DNA of 64,000 nucleotides from Verrucomicrobiaceae bacterium. Lineage in GTDB: Bacteria > Verrucomicrobiota > Verrucomicrobiia > Verrucomicrobiales > Verrucomicrobiaceae. Positions 17,792 through 26,338 of this stretch are shown piece by piece. The stretch spans positions 29,349 to 93,348 of the forward strand of contig CANIBP010000016.1 in assembly GCA_947466075.1 (NCBI GenBank), in the 5' to 3' direction. Below the pieces are notes generated by a model, which saw only the letters and a list, made by a program, of their open reading frames with translations, ran no database searches and was not told the DNA's origin. A program made the position numbers and the translations under genes. Each line of letters begins with the position of its first letter. Position 1 is the first letter of the stretch.

Positions 17792-18793
17792 ATGCCACGT
17801 CCCGTCACCCTCTTCACCGGCCAGTGGGCCGACATGTCCACCGACACCATTCTGCAAAAGGCCAAGTCCTTCGGCTACGACGGCGTCGAACTCGCCTGCT
17901 GGGGCGACCACTTTGAAGTGGACAAGGCCGACCAGGCTTACTGCGATGCCAAACGCGCGAAATTGAAAGCCGCCGGCCTCCAGTGCCACGCCATCTCTAC
18001 CCATCTCGTCGGCCAGGCCGTGTGCGACAACATCGACCCACGCCACGCGCAGATCCTCCCCGGCCACATCTACGGCGACGGCAATCCCGAAGGCGTGCGT
18101 CAGCGTGCCGCTGAAGAACTCATCAAGACCGCGCACGCCGCCAAGCGTTTCGGCGTCAGCGTCGTCAACGGCTTCACCGGCAGCAGCATCTGGCATCTAG
18201 TGTATTCCTTCCCGCCGAACCTCCCCGGCCAGATCGATGCCGGTTACGCCGACTTCGCCAAACGCTTCAAGCCGATCCTTGATGAATACCAGAAGCTCGG
18301 CGTCCGCTACGCTCTCGAAGTGCATCCCACCGAGATCGCCTTCGACATCGCCAGCGCTGAGCGCGCCCTCCAGGCCATCGACTACCATCCCGCCTTCGGC
18401 TTCAATTACGACCCCAGCCACTTTGGCTACCAGGGCGTCGATTATGTGAAGTTCCTCTACAAGTTCAGCGACCGCATTTTCCACGTCCACATGAAGGACG
18501 TCTCATGGGGCATCGGTGACGGCACCGCGGGCGTCTTCGGCGGTCATGTCGATTTCCACAAGCCCAGCCGCTACTGGGACTTCAAGTCCGTCGGCCGCGG
18601 CAAAATCAATTTCGAACTCATCATTCGCGCCCTCAACGACATCGACTACGGAGGCCCGCTGAGCGTCGAATGGGAAGACGGTGCCATGGACCGCGAATTC
18701 GGCGCCGCCGAATCCGCCGCCTTCGTCAAAAAGATCGACTTCCCACCGAGCAAAATCATCTTCGACGCGCAGTTCGCTGAGGCGAGCAAATAA
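17792..18793 (+). CDS. Sugar phosphate isomerase/epimerase (xylose-isomerase-like TIM barrel)
   Basis: A 333-residue cytoplasmic AP-endonuclease-2-type TIM barrel. Visible family marks are [13 protein letters not shown] at the second strand, the metal-site Glu in [12 protein letters not shown], the Asp/His in [21 protein letters not shown], and the final metal Glu in [11 protein letters not shown]. Members isomerise or epimerise sugars, inositols or hydroxypyruvate; the very close similarity of layout to verrucomicrobial sugar-catabolic isomerases suggests a similar job. No exported signal, unlike the relative at 34977-35873. A strong bidirectional terminator follows. Confidence 0.85.
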   Translation: MPRPVTLFTGQWADMSTDTILQKAKSFGYDGVELACWGDHFEVDKADQAYCDAKRAKLKAAGLQCHAISTHLVGQAVCDNIDPRHAQILPGHIYGDGNPEGVRQRAAEELIKTAHAAKRFGVSVVNGFTGSSIWHLVYSFPPNLPGQIDAGYADFAKRFKPILDEYQKLGVRYALEVHPTEIAFDIASAERALQAIDYHPAFGFNYDPSHFGYQGVDYVKFLYKFSDRIFHVHMKDVSWGIGDGTAGVFGGHVDFHKPSRYWDFKSVGRGKINFELIIRALNDIDYGGPLSVEWEDGAMDREFGAAESAAFVKKIDFPPSKIIFDAQFAEASK

Positions 18794-18798
18794 AGTAC

Positions 18799-18818
18799 GT
18801 CGGACACTCCTGTCCGAC
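18799..18818. repeat. Short dispersed palindrome GTCGGAC-n6-GTCCGAC
   Basis: A perfect 7-bp inverted repeat (GTCGGAC, 18799-18805, and GTCCGAC, 18812-18818) follows the isomerase stop. It has no U tract and is not the main terminator. I recall similar GTCGGACAGGAGTGTCCGAC palindromes between genes in related genomes, but only one copy is present here. Confidence 0.5.
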
Positions 18819-18841
18819 GCCCAGCGTATTCTTCAATACTC

Positions 18842-18876
18842 AAACGGCCCGGAATTACCTTCCGGGCCGTTTCGTT
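18842..18876. terminator. Bidirectional Rho-independent terminator
   Basis: A perfect 13-bp stem AAACGGCCCGGAA/TTCCGGGCCGTTT (18842-18854 and 18860-18872) with a 5-nt loop, then TCGTTTT on the plus side. It lies between the convergent isomerase and ceramidase-like genes and can serve both. Confidence 0.88.
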
Positions 18877-18877
18877 T

Positions 18878-20236
18878 TCACTCCACCGACTTCCGCAACT
18901 CCATCACCGTGTCCACTATGTGCTCCTCGGTCTTGTCGCTCCATCTCGTCGGATGTGTGCCGTAAATCATCGCGCCACCGCCTTCGTAGCCGCCTTCCTG
19001 CCAGATACGCAGGCTGGGGATGTAGGCCATCACGTCGTTGGTATAGCCGCTGACCCACACAATCGGATCCTTGATGTCCTGTTTGAGGCGCAGCGAGTAA
19101 TCGACGACAACTTCGCCGCCGAGCGTGACCCAGGTGAGGTCGTTGCCGATTCGCAGAACCTGCACTGGATACGGATAGGTCGTGGGCAACGGGCCTTCAT
19201 CGGCGATGCGCTGAAGCACACGCGTGGCATGCGTGGACTTCCATTTATCCGCGGACTTCTGCTCTTCGAGAAGCTGCTCCTTCGTTGGCAGCGTGTCATA
19301 GGCGAGTGGGATTTCACGATAAGCCGCGCGAATGGGGCCGGTGAGGCGTTTCATGTTCGTTTCTAGCGTGGCCTGCACCGAGGTCGCTAGCGATCTGCCG
19401 TGCTGCTGTGCGAGTTCCATCGTGCGGCGCGGATACGGGTTCTGATCGCCACTGCAACCGTTCGCAAACATCGCCACCGCGTCTGGATGTGCCTTTTCGA
19501 TCTCCTGCTGGGCATAACCTGCATAGTCGCCGCTGAACTTTTGATGACCGAGCGTCGTGCAATGACACGCATAGCCAAAGATGAGCGCGATCTCCTTACC
19601 TTCGCCACTCGTGGCCTTCAAGACGGGCACCGTTTGATCCACCGGGCCGTTAGGATTTGGGAAATTGCTCCAGCCGCCTTTGCCATCCGGCGTGCGGCGG
19701 TTCATCGAGACTCCGCAGCGGGCGGTGCTGTAGTCGAGATGTGCGGGCACCGACTTCTGAATCGCATCGCCAATCAGCCGCACAATCGTGTCCTCCAATT
19801 TCGCCGTGTATTCAGCCGCCTCCTTCTCTCTCAGCGCCACATCATCCGCACCATGGATCTTGCTCGTGCGCAACTCCGGTCCGCTGTGCGTGTGAGAGGC
19901 ATTGATCGCCAGATTCGCCGGTTCGATTCCGTGCTCCTTTTTCACCCGCTCCACGATGGCGAGTCGCAGATTTCGCGGCACGCCGATCAAATCCATCGTT
20001 ACCAGCGCAAACTTGGCTCCCATTTCATCCGTGAGCACAAACGCCTTCGCGAACAGATCCAGTTCGACACCTTCCGACGGTTTCGTCCGTGCCGCATAGC
20101 CCGCCATCCACATCGGTTTCTCTGGAGTGATCTTCGCCGAGGCCGCGCCCGCCTTCCAGGCGGGCTTTTCGGTCACAGGAGCAGCGGCGATGACAAAAAC
20201 AGCAAGGAGGAAGGGTGGCCAGATTTTCATGCGCAT
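18878..20236 (-). CDS. Secreted neutral/alkaline ceramidase-like enzyme
   Basis: About 452 residues from the ATG at 20236 (another at 20230), giving signal peptide MRMKIWPPFLLAVFVIAAAP. The mature protein matches the N-terminal catalytic domain of neutral ceramidase: AGAASAKITPEKPMWMAGY, INASHTHSGPE with the zinc-binding histidines, YACHCTTLG, MFANGCSGDQNP, and WVTLGGEVVVDYSL. These enzymes hydrolyse the amide of ceramides; many Planctomycetes/Verrucomicrobia carry shortened relatives whose substrates are unknown. The C-terminal Ig-like domain of true ceramidases appears to be absent. It is divergent from the archaemetzincin gene with 65 bp between starts. Confidence 0.85.
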   Translation of the reverse strand: MRMKIWPPFLLAVFVIAAAPVTEKPAWKAGAASAKITPEKPMWMAGYAARTKPSEGVELDLFAKAFVLTDEMGAKFALVTMDLIGVPRNLRLAIVERVKKEHGIEPANLAINASHTHSGPELRTSKIHGADDVALREKEAAEYTAKLEDTIVRLIGDAIQKSVPAHLDYSTARCGVSMNRRTPDGKGGWSNFPNPNGPVDQTVPVLKATSGEGKEIALIFGYACHCTTLGHQKFSGDYAGYAQQEIEKAHPDAVAMFANGCSGDQNPYPRRTMELAQQHGRSLATSVQATLETNMKRLTGPIRAAYREIPLAYDTLPTKEQLLEEQKSADKWKSTHATRVLQRIADEGPLPTTYPYPVQVLRIGNDLTWVTLGGEVVVDYSLRLKQDIKDPIVWVSGYTNDVMAYIPSLRIWQEGGYEGGGAMIYGTHPTRWSDKTEEHIVDTVMELRKSVE

Positions 20237-20301
20237 GGGTAAGAGCTGGCTTACACGCTTCTTTCCTTGCCTCGGCGATTTAAAACCGGAAGAATCACCG
20301 C

Positions 20302-21285
20302 ATGAAAATATGCGCACAGCTTCCAATGCGAGGGTGCTCTGTGGTGATCGTCGTCCTGTTCGCCATTCGTGTCCTCTCTGCGGGCATCGTTCGCAGCGGC
20401 CCCGTGCCCACCCGTGAACAGGCCATCGGTGATCTCACCCAAGCCACTTCTCTCGAACGCGCCGCCTTCGAAAACGACACGGCGTTTTTTCAGCTCATCC
20501 GCAAGCCAGAGTCAGGCGACTGGCTGGCCGAGCACGATGAACCGGGCCAGACCGTTCAAGAGTATCGACATGGCTTGTCCGCTTTGAAGCCGGAAGCGGA
20601 ACAGAAGGCGCTCTACATGTTACCGCTCGGCCAGTTCCAATCCGGCACGGCACCATCACTTGCCAAGCTCCGAGAATTTTGCGCCGCCTTTTTCGGCATG
20701 GAGACGCGGCTGCTGGGATCCATTCAGTTGGACAAGGTGCCCACCAAACGCCGCATGTTTGGGCGCCCGCCCAAGCTTCAGCTCCAGTCCACGGACATCC
20801 TGGAATGGCTGCCCGGCATCAAGCCACGCGACGCCTATTCGATCATAGCGGTGACGATGGAGGACCTGTATCCTGATGAGGCATGGAATTTTGTCTTTGG
20901 TGAGGCGACACTGCAGGGCGGCGCGGGTGTCTTCAGTTTTGCGCGATACGATCCCGCGTTTTATGGTGAAAAACGCGATCCGCAGACGCAGGCGCTTATT
21001 TTCAAACGAAGTTGCAAAGTGCTGGCACATGAAACCGGACACATGTTTGGCCTGATGCATTGCGTGTTCTTCGAATGCCTCATGAATGGCTCGAATCATC
21101 TCGGTGAGACCGATGTGCAACCGATGCATCTTTGTCCCGTCTGCCTGCGCAAGCTGCAACTCAACGCCGGTTTCGATATCGTGAAGCGTGAGGAGTTGCT
21201 GCTCAAGTTTTACGAGACCAACGCCATGAAGAACGAGTCCGATTGGACACGTCGCAGAATCGAAAAATTGCGCTCAGTGAAATGA
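20302..21285 (+). CDS. Archaemetzincin-family metalloprotease with signal sequence
   Basis: A 327-residue peptidase of family M54. The zinc site HETGHMFGLMHC is followed by VFFEC, then M, and after 16 residues by LCPVCLRKLQ, the HEXXHXXGXXHCX4CXM...CXXC signature of archaemetzincins. So it should bind one catalytic and one structural zinc. The N-terminus is hydrophobic after MKICAQLPMRG (CSVVIVVLFAIRVLSAG), suggesting export or membrane anchoring, whereas archaeal homologues are usually described as soluble. Physiological substrates of the family are unknown. It starts 65 bp from the divergent ceramidase-like gene. Confidence 0.9.
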   Translation: MKICAQLPMRGCSVVIVVLFAIRVLSAGIVRSGPVPTREQAIGDLTQATSLERAAFENDTAFFQLIRKPESGDWLAEHDEPGQTVQEYRHGLSALKPEAEQKALYMLPLGQFQSGTAPSLAKLREFCAAFFGMETRLLGSIQLDKVPTKRRMFGRPPKLQLQSTDILEWLPGIKPRDAYSIIAVTMEDLYPDEAWNFVFGEATLQGGAGVFSFARYDPAFYGEKRDPQTQALIFKRSCKVLAHETGHMFGLMHCVFFECLMNGSNHLGETDVQPMHLCPVCLRKLQLNAGFDIVKREELLLKFYETNAMKNESDWTRRRIEKLRSVK

Positions 21286-21460
21286 CAGCACACCAAAGCC
21301 GCCAGTTCTTTATCGTGGCGTGTTAAAAAATCGAATTCGCCTGTCAAGCCATGCCTCCAACAAAAGTTTTTCACATCGCTCGCTCATCAGTTGCCGCGTG
21401 TGATGGTCTCGCTAACTCCACGGTCCCGAATCGAGATCAACTCTTTACCCTTTCCCAACC
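21286..21460. other. Gene-free leader of tex
   Basis: 175 bp without a coding ORF of merit. It presumably holds the tex promoter; no unmistakable promoter elements or terminator hairpin was seen. Confidence 0.35.
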
Positions 21461-23827
21461 ATGTCTGCTGCCAACGAACTCAACATCAATGTCGCTCACG
21501 TCGAGCGTGTCGCCAAGGAACTGGGCCTGCGGGCCATTCAGGTTGGTGCGACGGCCAAATTGTTTGCCGACGGTGCCACGGTGCCGTTCATCGCCCGTTA
21601 TCGTAAAGAGGCCACGGGGTCGATGGATGAAGTGCAGATCTTGAACGTGAAGGAGCGCATGGAGCAACTCGTGGCGTTGGATGATCGCCGTGGTGCCATC
21701 GTGAAGTCGCTCGAAGAGCGCAAGCTGATGACGGCCATCCTGCGTGCGAAGATCGACAAAGCGGAAACGATCAATGCTCTGGAAGATATTTTTGCTCCCT
21801 TCCGGCCGAAACGCCGCACGCGGGCCACCATCGCCAAGGAAAAGGGCTTGGAGCCGCTGGCGGACTTTATTGAGGCGAATCTGATGACGCATGGCGTCGA
21901 TCTGAGCGCTGAGGCGGCGAAGTATGTGAACACGACTCACGAAACCGAGGAGCTGCGTGTCAAAGATGCGGCGGATGCTCTCAGCGGTGCGCGCGACATC
22001 ATCGCGGAACGCATCAGCGACCATGCAGAAGCGCGTGCAACGTTGCGCAAATTCTTCGCGGAGCAGTCCACGGTCATTTCCAAGGTCATGTTTGGCAAGG
22101 AGACCGACGAGGAGGCGCAGAAGTTTCGCGATTACTTCGACTGGAGCGAACCGCTGAAGTCAATTCCATCTCACCGTATGCTGGCGATTCGTCGTGGCGA
22201 AAAAGAAGGCTTTCTGCTCATGCGCATCCAGCCAGCCGAAGACACGGCGGTCAAGATGCTCGAAAACATCTTCGTCAAAGGCGGCAACACATGCTCCGAC
22301 CAGATGAAGCTGGCCTGTGCAGACAGTTACAAGCGGTTGATGAGTTCCAGCATGGAAACCGAGGCGCGACTCGAATCGAAGAAGAAAGCGGATACCGAAT
22401 CCGTGCGCGTGTTTGCCGACAATCTGCGCGAACTGCTGCTCGCGGCTCCGCTGGGCCAGAAGCGCGTGCTGGGCATTGACCCAGGCTTCCGCACAGGCTG
22501 CAAAGTCGTGGTGCTCGATGCGCAGGGACAGCTTTTGTTCAACGATGTCATTTACCTGCTCGGCGATGGCAACAGCCTCATACATGCGAAGACGCTGCTG
22601 ACGAATCTCGTCGAGCGTTTCAAGATTCAGGCCATCGCCATTGGCAATGGCACCGCCAGTCGCGAAACGGAGATGTTCGTGAACAAGATCGGCCTCCCGA
22701 AGGCGATCCCGGTGATCATGGTGAATGAAAGCGGTGCGTCGATTTATAGCGCCAGTGAAGTGGCACGTGAGGAGTTTCCGGATCAGGACATCACCGTGCG
22801 TGGCTCGGTTTCCATCGCGCGTCGTCTCATGGACCCGCTGGCGGAACTGGTGAAGCTCGATCCGAAGTCGATCGGCGTGGGTCAGTATCAGCATGATGTC
22901 GATCAGAACCTGCTCAAGAGCAGCCTCGACAACGTGGTGATCAGCGCGGTGAACGGCGTCGGCGTGGAACTGAACACGGCCAGCAAGCAGCTCCTCAGCT
23001 ATGTTTCCGGTCTGAACTCAAGCCATGCCGCCAACATCGTGACCTTCCGCAACGAGAACGGTCCGTTCAAGACGCGCAAAGACCTCCTCAAGGTGCCACG
23101 GCTCGGCGACAAAGCCTTTGAACAAGCCGCAGGCTTCCTGCGCATCCGCGATGCGGCGCATCCGCTGGATGCGAGCGCGGTGCATCCTGAGCGCTATCCG
23201 CTCGTGGAAAAAATGGCCGCTGAGATCGGCTGCACGGTCAGCGACCTCATGCAGCGTGCGGATTTGCGCCAGAAGATCGACTTGAAGAAGTATGTGAGCG
23301 AAGATGTGGGCCTGCCGACGCTGCAAGACATCATGAACGAGCTGGCGAAACCCGGCCGTGACCCGCGCAAGCAGTTCGAGGTCTTCAGCTTTGCCGAAGG
23401 TGTCAGCGAGATGAAGCATCTCACCGTGGGCATGAAGCTGCCGGGCATCGTGACGAACGTGACGGCCTTTGGCGCCTTCGTGGACATCGGCGTGCATCAG
23501 GACGGTCTCGTGCATGTGAGCCAGCTCAGCGACACCTTTGTGCGCGATGCGGCGGAAGTCGTCAAAGTAGCTCAACGCGTGCAGGTGACGGTGACGGAGG
23601 TGGATATTCCGCGCAAACGCATCGCGCTGAGCATGAAGTCGAAGCCGGATTTTGAGAAGAAGGTCGGCGGCGGTCCACGGCCTGCGGGTGCCGCTCCAGG
23701 CGGTCAGCGCAGTTTCACGAGCAGCGGTGGTGGCAATCGCAGTTCCGGTGGCGGTATGGGCAATCCGTTTGGAGGTGGCGGCGGAGGTGACTGGTTCACG
23801 GCGGCAGCGGCGAAGGGAAAGAAGTAG
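21461..23827 (+). CDS. tex: Tex-type RNA-binding transcription accessory protein
   Basis: A 788-residue Tex protein in standard order: helical N-terminal domain with FIARYRKEATGSMDE, YqgF-like RNase H fold (LGIDPGFRTGCKVVVLD), helix-hairpin-helix region (KSIGVGQYQHDVDQ, NTASKQLLSYVSGLN), and a C-terminal S1 domain (VGMKLPGIVTNVTAFGAFVD, followed by DGLVHVSQLSD). The last 75 residues form a Gly/Ser-rich, basic tail (FTSSGGGNRSSGGGMGNPFG) of a kind that often contacts RNA. Tex binds nucleic acid and is implicated in transcription and toxin expression in other bacteria; its mechanism is not settled. The gene is monocistronic as far as can be seen. Confidence 0.95.
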   Translation: MSAANELNINVAHVERVAKELGLRAIQVGATAKLFADGATVPFIARYRKEATGSMDEVQILNVKERMEQLVALDDRRGAIVKSLEERKLMTAILRAKIDKAETINALEDIFAPFRPKRRTRATIAKEKGLEPLADFIEANLMTHGVDLSAEAAKYVNTTHETEELRVKDAADALSGARDIIAERISDHAEARATLRKFFAEQSTVISKVMFGKETDEEAQKFRDYFDWSEPLKSIPSHRMLAIRRGEKEGFLLMRIQPAEDTAVKMLENIFVKGGNTCSDQMKLACADSYKRLMSSSMETEARLESKKKADTESVRVFADNLRELLLAAPLGQKRVLGIDPGFRTGCKVVVLDAQGQLLFNDVIYLLGDGNSLIHAKTLLTNLVERFKIQAIAIGNGTASRETEMFVNKIGLPKAIPVIMVNESGASIYSASEVAREEFPDQDITVRGSVSIARRLMDPLAELVKLDPKSIGVGQYQHDVDQNLLKSSLDNVVISAVNGVGVELNTASKQLLSYVSGLNSSHAANIVTFRNENGPFKTRKDLLKVPRLGDKAFEQAAGFLRIRDAAHPLDASAVHPERYPLVEKMAAEIGCTVSDLMQRADLRQKIDLKKYVSEDVGLPTLQDIMNELAKPGRDPRKQFEVFSFAEGVSEMKHLTVGMKLPGIVTNVTAFGAFVDIGVHQDGLVHVSQLSDTFVRDAAEVVKVAQRVQVTVTEVDIPRKRIALSMKSKPDFEKKVGGGPRPAGAAPGGQRSFTSSGGGNRSSGGGMGNPFGGGGGGDWFTAAAAKGKK

Positions 23828-23958
23828 ATATCCAAGTCGCCCTCTTATCAAAGAGCGGCGCCAGTTGAACACTTTCGATGAACAGGAAGTGCGATTGCAG
23901 CGTCGTAGATTGCGCTCTTGCCACCAGGCAGGTCTCCTTTTACGATCAAGTTCCTCTT

Positions 23959-24510
23959 ATGAAATTATCCTTTCTCGCTTCGCTGGCTCTGCCTTTGCTG
24001 CTCAGTCAATGTGTCGATCCTTATTATGGTCTGAATCGCAGTGACCCGTATGCGAATCCTTATCGCCAAGACATGCGTGATCAGGGGTCGCAGATGAGTC
24101 GTCAGGCCTATGAAATCGGTCAGCAGGACGGGCGGACGGATGCGCAGCAACGTCAAAGCCAGAACTACAATCGCTATCGCACGCGTTTTGATCGCAACAC
24201 GGAAATGGCTTACCGCGATGGTTACAATCAAGGTTACAGCCAAGCTAACAGCAGCCTAGGTGACCTTGGCTATGGCAATCAAGGTGCGGCTCAACAGCCA
24301 CCGGCACGTGATCCGACCTACAATCAGGGTTACGACTATGGTCTGCGTGATCGCACGGGCGGGCGTGTGGCTGATCCGGCGGCGCAGGTGGGCCGCTATG
24401 ATCCGCGCTATCGCTCCAGTTTTGAACGCGGCTACTACGATGGCTACAATTCAAACTCATCGCAGAATGCACCGTCGAATCAAGGTGGCGGGAGCCTGTG
24501 GTTCCGTTAA
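23959..24510 (+). CDS. Tyr/Gly/Asp-rich lipoprotein, 183 aa
   Basis: The ATG at 23959 gives a lipoprotein signal with lipobox LLSQC. The mature 165 residues are low-complexity, rich in Tyr, Gln, Asn, Arg and Gly, with recurring aromatic-glycine units such as AYRDGYNQGYSQ, YNQGYDYGLRDRTGG and FERGYYDGYNSN. These Y-x2-GY-x2-G units look like periodic surface or matrix repeats; no family is recognised. The ORF is open upstream to 23878 but the signal sequence sets the start. It ends just before a terminator-like hairpin shared with the convergent gene. Confidence 0.75.
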   Translation: MKLSFLASLALPLLLSQCVDPYYGLNRSDPYANPYRQDMRDQGSQMSRQAYEIGQQDGRTDAQQRQSQNYNRYRTRFDRNTEMAYRDGYNQGYSQANSSLGDLGYGNQGAAQQPPARDPTYNQGYDYGLRDRTGGRVADPAAQVGRYDPRYRSSFERGYYDGYNSNSSQNAPSNQGGGSLWFR

Positions 24511-24533
24511 CTGTGGATTGGAATTGGACGGCA

Positions 24534-24573
24534 CAAAAAAATCACCGCCATGGCAGTGCCGTGACGGTGATTT
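24534..24573 (-). terminator. Terminator of the small basic protein gene
   Basis: Inverted repeat AAATCACCG/CGGTGATTT (24539-24547 and 24565-24573); on the minus strand the stem is followed by seven or more U. It may also slow plus-strand transcription from the lipoprotein gene. Confidence 0.75.
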
Positions 24574-24603
24574 GGTTTGGAAGTGAAACGGTCTGTGAGC
24601 CGG

Positions 24604-24837
24604 TTATTCCTGAGCCGCGGCTTCAGGAGCAGCCTCGACGGCGACTTCAACTGCCTTGGGCTTTGCGGGAGCCTTCTTGGCGGCGGCTTTCTTGGCTGGG
24701 GCCTTCTTCACAGCTTTGGCCTCGGATTTGGCAGTGCGCGCTTTGCGGGAAACACCAGCTTTGACCAGAGCCTTCTTGCGTTCGAGGTACTTTTTGCGGC
24801 GGCGGCGTTTGACGATTTTGTTAAGTTGCTGACCCAT
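24604..24837 (-). CDS. Small very basic protein with Lys/Ala-rich tail, 77 aa
   Basis: Starting at the ATG at 24837 (MGQQLNKIVKRRRRKKYLER), the protein has a helical Arg/Lys-rich head and a tail made of AKKAPAKKAAAKKAPA-type repeats ending in an acidic/Ala segment. The tail resembles the C-terminus of histone H1 and of bacterial HU extensions (alanine/lysine repeats), which bind DNA or RNA loosely. Similar short proteins starting MGQ-LNK appear to be conserved in Verrucomicrobiota from memory, without a known function. A terminator follows 31 bp downstream. The frame is open to 24978 but the extension lacks any feature. Confidence 0.7.
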   Translation of the reverse strand: MGQQLNKIVKRRRRKKYLERKKALVKAGVSRKARTAKSEAKAVKKAPAKKAAAKKAPAKPKAVEVAVEAAPEAAAQE

Positions 24838-24974
24838 GATGGAATAATCGGTTGTCGTTTGCGGTTTGAGGGCGGTAAGAGTTCCACTGATCAAGGTCGA
24901 ATCAAGACCAATTACAGTTGGTTTCCTACCGATTCGGGGGGAATGCGGCTGTTTCAGCGGTCTCTGCCGCCGGA

Positions 24975-25757
24975 TCAAGGCTTCTTGTCGCCCGGCTTTG
25001 GCTCGGAATTGGGAGCGGGGATCTCGGCCTTTGACTCCAGTCGCGGTTCAGTCTTGCTGGCAGCGGCCTGCTGTTGTGGAGGCACTTTGAAAAGCTTGCC
25101 AGTGTAGGGGCATTTCACGGTCTGGCCTGTGCTCATGCCTGAGACATCGACGAGTTGCGTTTTGCCAGCGTAAGGGCTGTTGACCATGTTGGTGCGTCCA
25201 GGTATGGGCGTGCCGAAGGGCAAATCTGCAGCGGGTTTGGCGTTGGGGACTCCTCCACTGCTGGTCGGAGCTGGATTTAGGCTGCTGGCGGGCGGATTGC
25301 TATTCGCAACGGCTTGATTGACGAATGGCTCTTCCACAGGGATGCGCACACTCGGAATCTGGTCAGATTTTGCACGGGGTTTAGAGCGGTAGGCACTGCT
25401 GTCAGAACTTGGAGCGGGCGTGCTGTAGTAGCGGTTCTGTGGATAACTGGATGACCATGAGTTGTAGGGCATGCCCGAACCCCACCACGAAAACCAGGAT
25501 GGAGCAGGAGCGGAGCTATAGCGTGGATAAGCCGTGCTGCTGCGGTTGGCGGCATAACGTTGTGATGACGAACTGCTGGTGCGCAACGGCGGCGACTGGC
25601 GCTGGGCGGAGTAGTTCATGTAGGTCAGCAGACCGTTGGTTTGAATGTACTGCCAGGCCTGACGTGATGGCATGGAGCACTGACACAACAGCAGGGAGGA
25701 CGATAACATGACCAGCGTGCGCATGGCGCAGGCGGTGGAACAACGTGAGGCTTTCAT
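24975..25757 (-). CDS. Secreted Ser/Pro-rich lipoprotein with a C-terminal PYTGK repeat
   Basis: About 260 residues from the ATG at 25757; an internal ATG at 25724 would give the tighter signal MRTLVMLSSSLLLCQC with a lipobox-like site. A Ser/Tyr/Pro-rich region (residues 30-110) is probably unstructured. The C-terminal third carries paired units MVNSPYAGKTQLVDVSGMS and VKCPYTGKLFKVP, a motif I recognise as common at the ends of verrucomicrobial surface lipoproteins, although its role is unknown. The upstream 160 bp contain nothing else coding. Confidence 0.7.
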   Translation of the reverse strand: MKASRCSTACAMRTLVMLSSSLLLCQCSMPSRQAWQYIQTNGLLTYMNYSAQRQSPPLRTSSSSSQRYAANRSSTAYPRYSSAPAPSWFSWWGSGMPYNSWSSSYPQNRYYSTPAPSSDSSAYRSKPRAKSDQIPSVRIPVEEPFVNQAVANSNPPASSLNPAPTSSGGVPNAKPAADLPFGTPIPGRTNMVNSPYAGKTQLVDVSGMSTGQTVKCPYTGKLFKVPPQQQAAASKTEPRLESKAEIPAPNSEPKPGDKKP

Positions 25758-25924
25758 GGATTTCAGGAGATGAAGATTGAGACGTTGATGCGGAGAATGC
25801 TCCTCCGCTTGATGGCATCGAATGCTGGCAGGATTCCATGCAGAGAGCAAGAATTCCGACATGCAAAATCTTGCTGTCACAGTCTTGGTTGCCAAATTTT
25901 CATAGCAACTAGGCTGAGTGAGCG

Positions 25925-26268
25925 TCACGCTGCTTGAGCAAGTCCGATCTCCTGCATATTTAAGTAACATGAAGGGTCAGGAGCCCAGAGATCGCCGGTC
26001 ATTTGCAAAGCGCGTACACGGAAGCCGCCACCGCAGACATCAAGGAAGCGACACTCGCTGCACTTGCCTTTTTGCGGTCGCGCAATGCCGAGAGCGTTGG
26101 GTTATCGCGATTCGACCAGATGTCGCTGAACTTGCGCTCCTTCACGTTGCCCAAGTTGAGTTCGTGCCAAAACTGATCGGGATGCACATTGCCCTGCGTG
26201 TCGATGTTGCTGATGCCTGTACCACTGCTATTGGCACCACCGCCATTCCATTGCGTAAGATTGACCAT
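25925..26268 (-). pseudogene. Frameshifted C-terminal remnant of a NirJ-like radical SAM/SPASM protein
   Basis: The first segment (from 26268) encodes WNGGGANSSGTGISNIDTQG, then VHPDQFWHELNLGNV and FSDIW, hallmarks of the NirJ/heme-d1-type radical SAM family shortly before its SPASM Cys cluster. The frame is then lost near 26063-26075 in an A-run; in the next frame the sequence continues [20 protein letters not shown], then [11 protein letters not shown], and stops at 25925. The N-terminal radical SAM domain with CxxxCxxC is absent: upstream DNA has stops in this frame and amt begins to end at 26339. It is a decayed fragment, not an active enzyme. Confidence 0.8.
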
Positions 26269-26338
26269 GACCCCGTATCAACGCAGGGAGTCATTGCGTC
26301 GCCCCACCGATCTTGCGCAATGAGTGACCTTGATTGCC

